NCBI GenBank assembly: GCA_020637755.1
Contig: JACKJW010000023.1
Location: 1-27,428 of the forward strand
DNA length: 27,428 bases
Direction of reading: 5' to 3'
From: Brucellaceae bacterium
Lineage (GTDB): Bacteria > Pseudomonadota > Alphaproteobacteria > Rhizobiales > Rhizobiaceae
Positions 1 through 8,091 of the stretch are shown here, piece by piece (within the stretch, counting starts at the first letter, position 1; the number at the start of each line of letters is the position of its first letter). The position numbers were made by a program, and so were the translations under genes. The notes beneath the pieces are model-generated. The model was not told the DNA's origin and did not search any database. It saw nothing but the letters and a program-made list of their open reading frames with translations.

Positions 1-271
1 CGTCACGCCCGTAGCGTGTCACGGCATCCACCGAGATGACGGGATGGCGCTTCAACGGCACCACGCCCGAAGCTGGCCAATCATCCAAGACGAGGCGCCA
101 TGACTGGGCGATGAGGCACAGTGCGGCCTCTTGCTCCACCAGCTCGCGGGCCGTTCGCAGGTAACCGTCGAGCAAGGCGTCCTCGCCGTCATGGTCGATG
201 CGCAGATGCGCCTTGATGTCAGCCAGCGCGACCGGCTCGGCCTGTGGTCCGGCGGTGAGAAAGAGAATCAT
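1..271 (-). CDS. GTA head-tail connector protein (g6, gp6-like), 3' end cut by window edge
   Basis: The first 90 codons can be read from an ATG at 271. The product begins MILFLTAGPQAEPVALADIK and continues through a helical stretch (ALLDGYLRTARELVEQEAA), then a W-R-L segment and a P-V-I-S-V-D strand. This is the layout of the phage gp6-like / phiE125 gp8-type connector family, which forms the ring under the portal joining head to tail. It sits directly after the major capsid gene, the expected place for g6 of an RcGTA-like cluster. A GGG-containing purine run (AAGGGC) precedes the ATG. The gene is separated from the capsid gene by two hairpins, so its expression may be lower than that of the capsid or may depend on anti-termination. 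The C-terminus lies outside the window. Confidence 0.82.
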   Translation of the reverse strand, partial: MILFLTAGPQAEPVALADIKAHLRIDHDGEDALLDGYLRTARELVEQEAALCLIAQSWRLVLDDWPASGVVPLKRHPVISVDAVTRYGRD

Positions 272-296
272 CAGTCGGCCCTTGCCATCTGGAATG

Positions 297-337
297 AAAA
301 GGAAAACGGCCCCGGCGGGAGGAGGAACCGGGGCCGT
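297..337 (-). terminator. Intrinsic terminator between capsid and connector genes
   Basis: Bases 328-337 and 306-315 form a perfect 10-bp GC-rich stem (ACGGCCCCGG with CCGGGGCCGT) around a 12-nt loop. On the minus strand the stem is followed by the U-rich tail TTTCCTTTTC. This is a convincing Rho-independent terminator inside the GTA transcription unit. Confidence 0.75.
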
Positions 338-346
338 CTGCGGATC

Positions 347-372
347 GGCCGGCTGCACTCAGGCAGCCGGCC
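347..372 (-). other. Second hairpin just after the capsid stop codon
   Basis: Bases 347-356 and 363-372 form a perfect 10-bp stem (GGCCGGCTGC with GCAGCCGGCC) around a 6-nt loop, starting 7 nt after the capsid stop codon. It has no U-tract of its own. It may protect the 3' end of the capsid mRNA or act with the terminator at 297-337. Confidence 0.6.
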
Positions 373-379
373 CTTCCGG

Positions 380-1645
380 TCAGGTCGCGGAGAATTTCAC
401 CAGCTTGATGGCATCGAAATCCTGCACGCCGCCGCCCACGCGCTTGGTGGTGTAGAAGAGCACGTAGGGCTTGGCGGAATAGGGATCGCGCAGCACGCGC
501 ACGCCGGTGCGGTCGACGACGAGATAGCCGCGCGAGAAATCACCGAAAGCCACCGGCGTCGAGCCCGCCGCAATGTCCGGCATGTCCTCGGCCTCCACCA
601 CGTCGAAGCCGAGCAGGCTGGCGCGCCCGCCCGCCGTGGCCGGCGGCTGCCAGAGGTAGTTGCCGTCGGCGTCCTTCAGCTTGCGGATGGCCGCCTGGGT
701 CTTGCGGTTCATCAGCCAGTTGCCGTTCTGCCGGTAGCCCGCCTTCAGCGCGTAGATCGTGTCGATCAGCACATCCGATGCGCCGGTGGCCGCGAAATCG
801 CCGTCAGCGCCGGTCGCCACATAGCCGAGGCTGCCCCAGCTCCAGGCGCTTTCGGCCACCTGGGCATAGTCGAGGAAGCCGCGCGGCTTGTTGACGCCGT
901 CGCCATTCACGAAGGCTGCACCTTCCTGCTCGGCGAAGGCCGCTTCCACTTCGGCGGCAATCCACTGGTCGATATCGACCGCTGCGTCATCGAGCAGCGA
1001 GGCGGTGGCCGCCGGCATGGCATACAACTCCATGGTCGGGAACTGCAGTTCGGCCAGCGTCGAGGAGGCGGTTTCCGGACGCGCGGCCGTTTCACCTGCC
1101 CAGCCGACGACGGGGCCGGAAACCGAGAACGGCTTTTTCAGCACGGCACCCGACACCTGGCGCACCGAGGCGATCGAACGGATCGGCGACAAGGCGGCAA
1201 GGCGCTTGCCGATCTCGGCCTCGGTCTCGTCAGGCACCAGATAGCCACCGTCCTGGCCGGAACCATAGGACATGGCCTTGGTGTCGAGTGCGCGAAGCTG
1301 GCGATCATCGCCGGAGCGCACATAGGCGGCAAAGGCTGCCTTGCGTTCCTCGGCCTGGTAGCTCGTGCGCCGGTCGCCACGCGACAGCGACGGGCGGCCA
1401 CGGCCGATCATCAGGCGGTCCATGGCGCTCTTCTGTTCGTCGAGGGCGGCGGCGATGCGGTCCACCTTCTCGGTGGTCACCGCATCGGCCCCAACGCGGG
1501 TCTCGATTTCCTTCAGGCGCTCGTCATTGGCGGCCTTGAAGGCCTCAAAGGCGCCCATGAAGTCGTCAAAGGCCTCGGCGACCTCGGATGCCGTGCCGGT
1601 GGCAGCCTTGATTTCCGGCGCAATGGTTCGGGAGTTCATACTCAT
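380..1645 (-). CDS. GTA major capsid protein (g5, HK97 family)
   Basis: A 421-residue HK97-fold major capsid protein that builds the particle shell. Residues about 1-90 are charged and helical (EVAEAFDDFMGAFEAFKAAN and on), as expected for the delta/scaffold domain removed by the prohead protease. The shell domain starts around the conserved GGYLVPDE segment. The typical NGDGVNKPRGFL loop is present further on. Length fits HK97/RcGTA capsids. The ATG at 1645 overlaps the protease stop codon in an ATGA arrangement, which implies translational coupling. An in-frame ATG two codons later is an equally possible start. The order protease then capsid is that of RcGTA g4-g5. Identity as a GTA rather than a prophage rests on the whole cluster and on the absence of integrase or repressor genes nearby. 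Confidence 0.93.
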   Translation of the reverse strand: MSMNSRTIAPEIKAATGTASEVAEAFDDFMGAFEAFKAANDERLKEIETRVGADAVTTEKVDRIAAALDEQKSAMDRLMIGRGRPSLSRGDRRTSYQAEERKAAFAAYVRSGDDRQLRALDTKAMSYGSGQDGGYLVPDETEAEIGKRLAALSPIRSIASVRQVSGAVLKKPFSVSGPVVGWAGETAARPETASSTLAELQFPTMELYAMPAATASLLDDAAVDIDQWIAAEVEAAFAEQEGAAFVNGDGVNKPRGFLDYAQVAESAWSWGSLGYVATGADGDFAATGASDVLIDTIYALKAGYRQNGNWLMNRKTQAAIRKLKDADGNYLWQPPATAGGRASLLGFDVVEAEDMPDIAAGSTPVAFGDFSRGYLVVDRTGVRVLRDPYSAKPYVLFYTTKRVGGGVQDFDAIKLVKFSAT

Positions 1646-2304
1646 GTCCTTGTCTCGATGATGCGGGCTGCGCGGCGGATCTTGCCTGCCAGCCCCGTTT
1701 CGGTCCGGTCCGCGGCATCCCGCCCGCGCACGAGTTCATTGAAGCCCTTGGCGATCACGCAGCGGGCCTCGGTTCGCGTCAGCCCCGCATCCCGCGTGAG
1801 CCAACGTTCAAACTGGCGGATCGTGGGCAGCGCCCCGTCCGCCTTGACTTCCGCGATGCGCGCACCGGGAAGCATGGGAAAGGTGACGACGGAGATTTCC
1901 CAGAGATCAGCCTCCAGAATGCGGCGCACGCCGCCCGCGCTTCCCGCACGGGCGCGCACCGTCTTGAAACCGATGGACAGGCCGTCCAGCGCCCCGTCAC
2001 GCATCAGGCCCAGCACCTCGCGCGCCTTCGGCGAGGAGGTGGAAAGGCGGCCGTGCACAAACAGGCCGCGCTCATCCTCTCGGATGTCGTGCCAGGTGCC
2101 GATGGGCTGCGCCGGATCGTGCTGGTAGAGCATGCGGATGCCGCCCGCCCCTCGTTGGCGGATCGAGCGGGAAAAGGCACCGCGCTCCACCAGGTCCTGG
2201 CCAAGATCGACCTGACCGAACAGGCTGGCATAGCCGCTGAAGGTCCCGTCAGTCGCGACATCCTCGATGTCCAGCCCCGCCCGTTTCGTCTCAACCTGCA
2301 GCAT
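1642..2304 (-). CDS. GTA prohead protease (g4, HK97 family, peptidase U35/S78)
   Basis: A 220-residue capsid maturation protease that cleaves the capsid N-terminal domain during head assembly. Visible family marks are the N-terminal GTFSGYASLFGQVD motif, the LYQHDP segment with the presumed catalytic His62, and the LDGLSIGF segment with the presumed nucleophile Ser110. A DLWEISVVTFPM motif follows, typical of HK97 gp4 proteases. The gene starts 3 bp after the preceding small membrane-protein gene and overlaps the capsid start by 4 bp, so it belongs to one tightly coupled unit. Length is normal for the family. No unusual features are seen. Confidence 0.93.
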   Translation of the reverse strand: MLQVETKRAGLDIEDVATDGTFSGYASLFGQVDLGQDLVERGAFSRSIRQRGAGGIRMLYQHDPAQPIGTWHDIREDERGLFVHGRLSTSSPKAREVLGLMRDGALDGLSIGFKTVRARAGSAGGVRRILEADLWEISVVTFPMLPGARIAEVKADGALPTIRQFERWLTRDAGLTRTEARCVIAKGFNELVRGRDAADRTETGLAGKIRRAARIIETRT

Positions 2305-2307
2305 GGC

Positions 2308-2637
2308 CTACTCCTTCGTTGCGTTCGGGCGGGTTGGTTCCGGGCGGGCAAGCAGGCGCATCAGGAAGCCCAGCGCCCACCAGGCCGAGAGGCTGGCGAG
2401 TGCGGCGCCCGCCATCATCACCTCGTGGGGCGCCAGTACCTGTTCCAGATCGAGGTCCCGGGCGATCTTGGCTCCGGTCAGCGCGCCGAACAGCACGCCG
2501 CAAACCAGCCCGGTGGCAAAGCGTAGCGCCGCCTCGCGCCGCCCGCGCGGCAGGATGTAGGTGAGCGAGATGGCCGAGCCGAGTGTCGCCCCGGCAAGCT
2601 TTGCCATCCACAGCGTGTGGGGTTCCGGGCCGGTCAT
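2308..2637 (-). CDS. Small GTA-cluster membrane protein (DUF6107-like, g3.5 position)
   Basis: A 109-residue protein beginning MTGPEPHTLWMAKLAGATLG. Two hydrophobic segments (about residues 34-55 and 74-95) suggest two membrane passes, and the C-terminal tail is charged and proline-rich. The ATG at 2637 overlaps the portal stop codon as ATGA, which decides the start over a longer in-frame extension to 2724 that would run into the portal gene. The prohead protease starts 3 bp downstream. Small proteins of this type sit between portal and protease in rhizobial GTA clusters (DUF6107 by my recollection). The function is unknown. A holin-like role or a role in head assembly would be speculation. 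Confidence 0.75.
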   Translation of the reverse strand: MTGPEPHTLWMAKLAGATLGSAISLTYILPRGRREAALRFATGLVCGVLFGALTGAKIARDLDLEQVLAPHEVMMAGAALASLSAWWALGFLMRLLARPEPTRPNATKE

Positions 2638-3860
2638 GGGCGCCCTGCCCCGAGGGGCGGATAGCCCGCTGCCTCGCGCTTCTCGTCCTCGGTCAGGAAG
2701 GCCGCATTGGTCAACCGCTCCCACAGCGCATCGCGGTCACCGGAAAGCCCGTCCACCTGGTCGGCGTCGTACCAGAGGCGCAGGTCACCGCCCCAGTGCG
2801 GGGAAAGCCAGGCACCAAGCTCGCCTGCGATCCGCGCGACCAGCGGAATGACGGTCATGCGATAGAAGGCGCGGTTGGCCTCGCGGTAGTTGGCATAGGT
2901 GTTGTCGCCAGGAATGCCGAGCAGCATGGGCGGAACGCCGAAGGCGAGCGCGATATCGCGGCTGGCGGCGTTCTTGGCCTCGATGAAATCCATGTCGCGC
3001 GGCGTCAGGCCCATCGCCTTCCAGTCGAGCCCGCCCTCCAGCAGCAGCGGGCGGCCTGCCCGCGCCGGACCGGAATAGCCCTCCTCCAGCTCCGTTTTCA
3101 GCCGGTCGAACTGTTCTTCGGTGAGGTTTCCGCCCTCCTTCGGCGCATAGACCAGCGCGCCGGAAGGCCGTGCGGAATTGTCCAGAAGCGCCTTGTTCCA
3201 GGCACCGGCCGCATTGTGGATGTCGAGCGCCATGAGCGCGGCTTCCAGCGGCGCGAAACCGCTGACGTCGTCCAGCGGATGGGTCAAGCGCAGATGCAGC
3301 GCTTCGGCCCGCACGCCGGTCAAGCCAATGCGCCGGGAGCGGCCGCCGTCGCGCTGTTCCAGGGCTTCCGGCCAGCCGTCGGCAGCGCAGGAAACGCTCA
3401 CTCCGTCGGGCCTGAGCAGATACAGTTCTGCCGGACCGGCCGAGCCGTCCACACGTTCCACATAGGCATTCCCGCCAATCAGCAGGTGGGTGTAGAGCGT
3501 CTCCAGGAAGGAGGCACCGGCCTGACGCGGATTGGGGCGCGTCAGCAGGTCGAGGAGCGGATGGGTTTCCAGCTCCGTCACGCCCTCATAGAGCAACCAG
3601 GGAAAGGCGGCGGCCGTCTGCGCGATGAGGCGCACGGCGCAATGGACGACCGGGTTGCGCATGTAGCCCTCTCGGGCCAGCCCGCCATAGCCGGGCTTGG
3701 TCCAGGCCGCCGTGCCCGCCATGTGGGGGGCGACGAAGCCGCCGGCCGCCTTGCGTTCGGTGGGCTGTTCAGTGGAGCTTCCGGCGGGTTGCGGGCGCGG
3801 CGCCGCCATCCCGGCCGGGTGTTTTGCCCAGGGCCAAGTCCAAGCCATGTGTCCATCCAT
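2634..3860 (-). CDS. GTA portal protein (g3, HK97 family)
   Basis: A 408-residue portal protein, the dodecameric vertex ring through which DNA enters the head. Family signs are NPVVHCAVRLIAQTAAAFPW near residue 70, LLTRPNPRQ with the following LIGGNAYVE, a basic central region, and FGVPPMLLGIPGDNTYANYREANRAFY near residue 310, the classic HK97-portal segment. It lies 5 bp after the terminase stop. The ATG at 3860 has no clear Shine-Dalgarno sequence. A second in-frame ATG at 3848 is preceded by a weak GGATGG, so the true start may be four codons later. Its stop codon overlaps the next start (ATGA). Confidence 0.93.
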   Translation of the reverse strand: MDGHMAWTWPWAKHPAGMAAPRPQPAGSSTEQPTERKAAGGFVAPHMAGTAAWTKPGYGGLAREGYMRNPVVHCAVRLIAQTAAAFPWLLYEGVTELETHPLLDLLTRPNPRQAGASFLETLYTHLLIGGNAYVERVDGSAGPAELYLLRPDGVSVSCAADGWPEALEQRDGGRSRRIGLTGVRAEALHLRLTHPLDDVSGFAPLEAALMALDIHNAAGAWNKALLDNSARPSGALVYAPKEGGNLTEEQFDRLKTELEEGYSGPARAGRPLLLEGGLDWKAMGLTPRDMDFIEAKNAASRDIALAFGVPPMLLGIPGDNTYANYREANRAFYRMTVIPLVARIAGELGAWLSPHWGGDLRLWYDADQVDGLSGDRDALWERLTNAAFLTEDEKREAAGYPPLGAGRP

Positions 3861-3865
3861 TCTGG

Positions 3866-5149
3866 TCAGATTTCGCGGATGCGCGGCGACTTGCCATCCC
3901 GCGCGGTCAGTTCGGTCAGCGCCCAGACAAGCGCATCAAGCCTGTCGGGGGATCGCCCGGAGGAAAGCCCGCTGGGCGTGAAGTCGCACATCTGGTCTTC
4001 CAGCGCCGGGAAGCGGGCCGCATGGACAACCCTTCCCTGCTCGTAGAGGGCCGAGACCGGTTCGGCACGCAGCCACTTGCCGCGCGTCGCCCGGACGGAG
4101 CGCACCGGAACGGCGGCATCGACGGAAGCAATCACTCGCGCCACCATCTCGCCGCCCTGGTTCACCTCCGCCACGAGGCAATCGGCGTCCAGCGCGTGAT
4201 AGAGACCGATGGCACGCGCCGCCCATTCATGCGGCTTGGCCGCGGCAATGGTGGCATCGGCCAGCACGGCAAGCATGCCGTCACCGTCGATCGCGGCGGC
4301 GACGATGCCACAGGCGTCCGATGCCGGTCCCGATCCTGCCGGCGGATCGACCGCCACGACGATGCGGCGCGGCGGACCGGCCTTGCGGGCACAGGCTGCC
4401 TCGATCATGTCCCGGCTCCAGAGAGCGCCGTCGCGGTCCTCCACCAGTTCACCGTCCAGTTCCTGCCGGCCAAGCCGTGTTCCGGCATAGCGCCGGCGCA
4501 TGGCGTCCAGAAATCCGGCCGCCAGATTGCCCGTATTGTCTTCGGTCCTCAGCCGCGTCACGGAGACCGCCGGGTCTGCCAGCAGGCGCTTGAACAGCGG
4601 CACCGGCCTCGGCGTCGTCGTCACGAGCTGGCGCGGGCGGTCACCGAGGCGCAGGCCGAATTGCAGCATGTCCCAGACCGCCTCCATGTTCTTCCACTTG
4701 GCCAGTTCGTCGCACCAGGCGGCGTCGAACTGGGGTCCGCGCAGACTTTCCGGGTCCTCCGAAGAAAAGGCCTGTGCCACCGCGCCATTGCTCCACAGCA
4801 GACGCCGGCGGCCCGCCTCGTAGCGTGGCCGCTCGATGCGCCCGGCCGCACGGATGCCTGAAGCACCGTCAATCATCACCTCGCGCACGTCGCCCAGCGT
4901 CTCGCCGACAAGGGCAATGCGGCCGAGCGCCCTGGCGGCAAAGGGGGCGAGCCCGAGCGCCAGCCCGTTCACCCATTCGGCGCCGAGCCGGGTCTTGCCG
5001 GAGTCGCGCCCGCCCGTGACCAGCCAGATGTCCTTTGTACCGGGCGGCGGATATTGCGCGGGCAGCGCCCGCATGAACCATTCGCCGAGAAGACGCCGGG
5101 CGAGATGGCGCGGCACATGGCCGTCAGCCCACCGGGCGTCACTCTCCAT
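3866..5149 (-). CDS. GTA terminase large subunit (g2), DNA-packaging ATPase/nuclease
   Basis: About 427 residues. This is the packaging motor that translocates and cuts DNA during headful packaging of host DNA into GTA particles. The N-terminal ATPase domain has a Walker A motif GGRDSGKT (residues about 46-53) and a Walker B region FDAAWCDELAKW (Asp148-Glu149). A TTTPRP coupling motif follows. The C-terminal RNase H-fold nuclease shows the acidic set Asp268 (VAVDPPAGSG), Glu328 (AEVNQGG) and Asp405 (DRLDALVW). I chose the ATG at 5149 because an AGGGG lies 8 nt upstream. A TTG start at 5176 is possible but weaker. The start overlaps the g1-like gene by 11 bp. The Walker A carries Asp-Ser where RcGTA-type terminases usually have Gly-Ala. 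Confidence 0.93.
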   Translation of the reverse strand: MESDARWADGHVPRHLARRLLGEWFMRALPAQYPPPGTKDIWLVTGGRDSGKTRLGAEWVNGLALGLAPFAARALGRIALVGETLGDVREVMIDGASGIRAAGRIERPRYEAGRRRLLWSNGAVAQAFSSEDPESLRGPQFDAAWCDELAKWKNMEAVWDMLQFGLRLGDRPRQLVTTTPRPVPLFKRLLADPAVSVTRLRTEDNTGNLAAGFLDAMRRRYAGTRLGRQELDGELVEDRDGALWSRDMIEAACARKAGPPRRIVVAVDPPAGSGPASDACGIVAAAIDGDGMLAVLADATIAAAKPHEWAARAIGLYHALDADCLVAEVNQGGEMVARVIASVDAAVPVRSVRATRGKWLRAEPVSALYEQGRVVHAARFPALEDQMCDFTPSGLSSGRSPDRLDALVWALTELTARDGKSPRIREI

Positions 5150-5615
5150 GCGGCACCCCTGCCAGGTCCTGTCCAACCCGGCCGTGATCCCCGCATCGCT
5201 GCGCCGCCAGTTCGCGCGCCAGTTCCATGATGCGTTCGTCGATGCGCCTCAGCACGGCAGCCAGTTCCCCGGCCTGGGTCGCGTTTTCCGGTTCCGTGCC
5301 TTCCGGCAGCAACTGCTCGATACGGTCAAGGGCGCGCATCAGCACCTGAACGGCCTCGATCCCGGCCTTGTCAAAGGGTTCCTGCGGCTCGGTTGCCGTC
5401 AGCAGGTCCACACGCGCCCACAAGCGTTCGCGCATCCGCAGCAGCGTTTCGCGGGCATCTCCGGCACCGCGCACCCGCCAACCCTGGCGGCGCGCCATGG
5501 AGCGCACCGTCATCTCCGTCACGCCGGCAATGTCGGCAAGCGTCGCATAGTCAAATGGCAGGCGTTCCGCCCATGCCCGTGCGACTGCCCAGCCGTTTCC
5601 GGCGGTCATGGCCAT
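5139..5615 (-). CDS. GTA small terminase-like protein (g1)
   Basis: A 158-residue protein starting MAMTAGNGWAVARAWAERLP. The N-terminal third contains a helix-turn-helix-like segment (DYATLADIAGVTEMTVRSMARRQ), and the rest is helical and charged, as in small terminase subunits that bind DNA and regulate the packaging ATPase. It is the first gene of the cluster and overlaps the large terminase start by 11 bp. The start at 5615 is supported by AGGAGA about 9 nt upstream. A longer reading back to 5732 would run into the promoter region and has no ribosome binding site that I can see. GTA g1 proteins have lost sequence-specific pac recognition in RcGTA; whether that holds here cannot be read from sequence. 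Confidence 0.78.
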   Translation of the reverse strand: MAMTAGNGWAVARAWAERLPFDYATLADIAGVTEMTVRSMARRQGWRVRGAGDARETLLRMRERLWARVDLLTATEPQEPFDKAGIEAVQVLMRALDRIEQLLPEGTEPENATQAGELAAVLRRIDERIMELARELAAQRCGDHGRVGQDLAGVPHGE

Positions 5616-5885
5616 GTCCGATTTCTCCTGGTTGCAATGTCCGTGCAGGGCGCCGGGGCGGGCCGTGGCCGCATTTCTCCGACTGTAGGGAAACAATAGC
5701 ATTGCGCCGTACGGAGTGGACCGAAAAGGCAAGCAAATTTGTGACAGTGCGGCGATTGCACACCCGCGCGATTAGCCATGTGTGCGGGAAATCACTTGCC
5801 GCTGGGCTACATTTGGGGGAAAAGGAGGCCGTGCCGCGCTGGTGTGGAGCGCGCTGAGGCTTTTGCCCCAATCCATGATCGAGCC
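5616..5885. promoter_or_regulatory. Divergent promoter region between GTA cluster and PBP gene
   Basis: A 270-bp gene-free interval that must hold the GTA promoter (leftward) and the PBP promoter (rightward). On the minus strand a TATTGT sequence near 5695-5700 could be a -10 element, but no good -35 lies 16-18 bp upstream, as expected for an activator-dependent promoter. Palindromes CCGTACGG (near 5708) and CAAATTTG (near 5733) are present. No boxA-like Nus site was recognised. Assignment of individual sites is tentative. Confidence 0.4.
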
Positions 5886-8081
5886 ATGAAAAATCCTTTT
5901 GAAAAACGAACGTCGAAAGGACCGAAGGCATCCCGCCTTCTGGAAATCGATGCCTGGATCGATTCCAGCCTCTACGAGGCGCAATTTGCCGCCGCCGAGC
6001 TTTGGGAAAACATCACGATCTTCTTCCGCCGCTTCCGTGTGACGGGATGGCGGCGAGGCGTCTTTGAGCTGCTCTCGGAAGGCTTCACCATGGGTGCAGC
6101 CGGCTCGGTGGTGATGCTTGCGCTGGCCATGCCTGCCTTTGAGGAAACGTCGAAGAACTGGCGGGCGCAGGACGATTATTCCGTCACCTTCCTTGACCGC
6201 TATGGCAACGAGATCGGCAAGCGCGGCATTCTGCAGCGTGATTCCGTGCCGGTCGACGAGATGCCCGATTTCGTCATCAATTCGGTTCTGGCCACGGAAG
6301 ACCGCCGCTTTTTCGAGCATTTCGGCATCGACGTCATGGGCCTTGCCCGTGCGATGTTCGAGAATGCGCGCGCCAATGCCGTTGTGCAGGGTGGCTCGAC
6401 GCTGACCCAGCAGCTGGCCAAGAACCTGTTCCTGTCCAACGAACGGACCCTGGAACGCAAGGTCAAGGAGGCCTTCCTGTCGCTCTGGCTGGAAGCCAAT
6501 CTGACGAAGAAGGAAATCCTCCAGCTTTATCTCGACCGCGCCTATATGGGCGGCGGGGCCTTCGGCATCGCGGCTGCGGCGGATTTCTACTTCAAGAAGG
6601 ATGTGAAGAGCCTGTCGCTGGCCGAAGCCGCCATGCTGGCGGGCCTGTTCAAGGCGCCGGCGAAATATGCGCCGCATGTCAACCTGCCCGCTGCCCGCGC
6701 GCGTGCCAACGAGGTGCTGACCAATCTCGTGCAGAGCGAGTTCATGACCGAAGGCCAGGTTGTGGCCGCGCGGCGCAACCCGGCCACGCCGGTCGATCGC
6801 GAGGGCACCGAAAGCCCTGACTACTATCTCGACTGGGCTTTCGACCAGGTCAAGGACATCGCGCTGGCCAACAAGCTGGACAACCATTCCTTCGTGGCCC
6901 GCACGACGATCGACATGAACCTCCAGAAGGCGGCGGAGGAGACCTGCGAGTTCCATCTGCGCCAGTTCGGCAAAAGCTACGGCGTGGATGAATGCGCGCT
7001 GGTGCTGGTGGAGACCAACGGTGCGGTGCGTGCCATTGTCGGTGGCCGCGACTACGGCAAGAGCCAGTTCAACCGCGCGACACGCGCGCTGCGTCAGGCG
7101 GGTTCGTCCTTCAAGCCCTACATCTACGCAGCCGCAATGGAGGCGGGGCTGACACCGGAAACCGTCGTGCCCGATGCGCCGATAACCTGGGGGCGTTGGT
7201 CGCCCAAGAACTACACGCGCGGCTATGCCGGGCGCATCCCGCTGACAACCGCACTCGTCAAGTCGATCAACACCGTGCCGGTGCGCCTCATCAAGGAAAA
7301 GATCCCCGGCGGCACCGAGACGGTGAAAAAACTTGCCGAGGCGATGGGCGTCGAATCCGAGCTTTCCACCCACAAGACCATGGCGCTTGGCATTTCCGGC
7401 ATGACCGTGATGGACCAGGCGACCGGCTACCTGACATTCGCCAGTGGCGGTTATTCCGGCACCCGCCATGCCGTCACACAATTGCTGAACCATTCAGGCG
7501 AGGTTCTCTACGACGTTACCCGCAACGGACCGGAAAAGAAGCGTGTCCTGACGGAAGAGACCGTTGCGAAAATGAACTCGATCCTGGTCCAGATTCCGGA
7601 GTGGGGCACGGCGCGGCGTGCGGCGCTCGACATGACACCCGCAGCGGGCAAGACGGGAACGACGCAGGCCTATCGCGACGCGTGGTTTGTCGGCTTTACG
7701 GGCAATTTCACCGCGGCGGTCTGGATGGGCAATGACGACTATTCGCCGACAAACCGGCTCACCGGCGGGTCCCTCCCGGCCATGACATGGAAGCGGCTGA
7801 TGGAATATGCCCACCAGAACATCGATCTGAAGGTGATCCCCGGTGCCAATCGCCCGATCCCCGTGAAGCCGGCTGATGCCAAGCCCGCCGAAACCATCGC
7901 TTCGGGGGATGCCGGCCTGCCCAGACCCGAACGCCCGCTGGTGCTGTCGGCAGACACGATCCGTGTTCTGAACGCCATCCACGATGCTTTCCGCGACGCC
8001 AAGCCGGTTCCGGGCCCGAGCGATTCCACCACGGTATCGGCCGTCAGCCCCGGCGGCGGCGACACCAGGACCGTCCGCTGA
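5886..8081 (+). CDS. Class A penicillin-binding protein (bifunctional, PBP1A/1C-like)
   Basis: About 731 residues. It polymerises and crosslinks peptidoglycan in the periplasm. A short cytoplasmic region is followed by one membrane anchor (about residues 67-86). The glycosyltransferase domain (GT51) shows ATEDRRFFEHFGID with catalytic Glu138 and the GGSTLTQQLAKNLFL motif. The transpeptidase domain has all three penicillin-binding motifs: SSFK with nucleophile Ser407, SIN at 460-462 and KTGT at 589-592. The C-terminal tail is proline-rich and low complexity. I use the ATG at 5886 (MKNPFEKRTSK) because the upstream extension to 5778 is not protein-like for this family, although the ribosome binding site is weak for both. 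The next gene starts 10 bp after the stop, suggesting co-transcription. Confidence 0.93.
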   Translation: MKNPFEKRTSKGPKASRLLEIDAWIDSSLYEAQFAAAELWENITIFFRRFRVTGWRRGVFELLSEGFTMGAAGSVVMLALAMPAFEETSKNWRAQDDYSVTFLDRYGNEIGKRGILQRDSVPVDEMPDFVINSVLATEDRRFFEHFGIDVMGLARAMFENARANAVVQGGSTLTQQLAKNLFLSNERTLERKVKEAFLSLWLEANLTKKEILQLYLDRAYMGGGAFGIAAAADFYFKKDVKSLSLAEAAMLAGLFKAPAKYAPHVNLPAARARANEVLTNLVQSEFMTEGQVVAARRNPATPVDREGTESPDYYLDWAFDQVKDIALANKLDNHSFVARTTIDMNLQKAAEETCEFHLRQFGKSYGVDECALVLVETNGAVRAIVGGRDYGKSQFNRATRALRQAGSSFKPYIYAAAMEAGLTPETVVPDAPITWGRWSPKNYTRGYAGRIPLTTALVKSINTVPVRLIKEKIPGGTETVKKLAEAMGVESELSTHKTMALGISGMTVMDQATGYLTFASGGYSGTRHAVTQLLNHSGEVLYDVTRNGPEKKRVLTEETVAKMNSILVQIPEWGTARRAALDMTPAAGKTGTTQAYRDAWFVGFTGNFTAAVWMGNDDYSPTNRLTGGSLPAMTWKRLMEYAHQNIDLKVIPGANRPIPVKPADAKPAETIASGDAGLPRPERPLVLSADTIRVLNAIHDAFRDAKPVPGPSDSTTVSAVSPGGGDTRTVR

Positions 8082-8091
8082 ACCGGCGCTC

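Noticed and set aside
131..2128. 665-residue open frame on the plus strand across the GTA genes
   Set aside because: It is antisense to protease and capsid, which have clear families. The His/Gly/Arg-rich composition is typical of shadow frames in GC-rich coding DNA.
1..5615. Reading the phage genes as a prophage remnant
   Set aside because: Gene order, intact frames, lack of integrase or repressor, and the linked gafYZ pair favour a GTA.
5772..7493. 573-residue open frame on the minus strand
   Set aside because: It lies antisense within the PBP gene, which has all catalytic motifs. There is no family resemblance.
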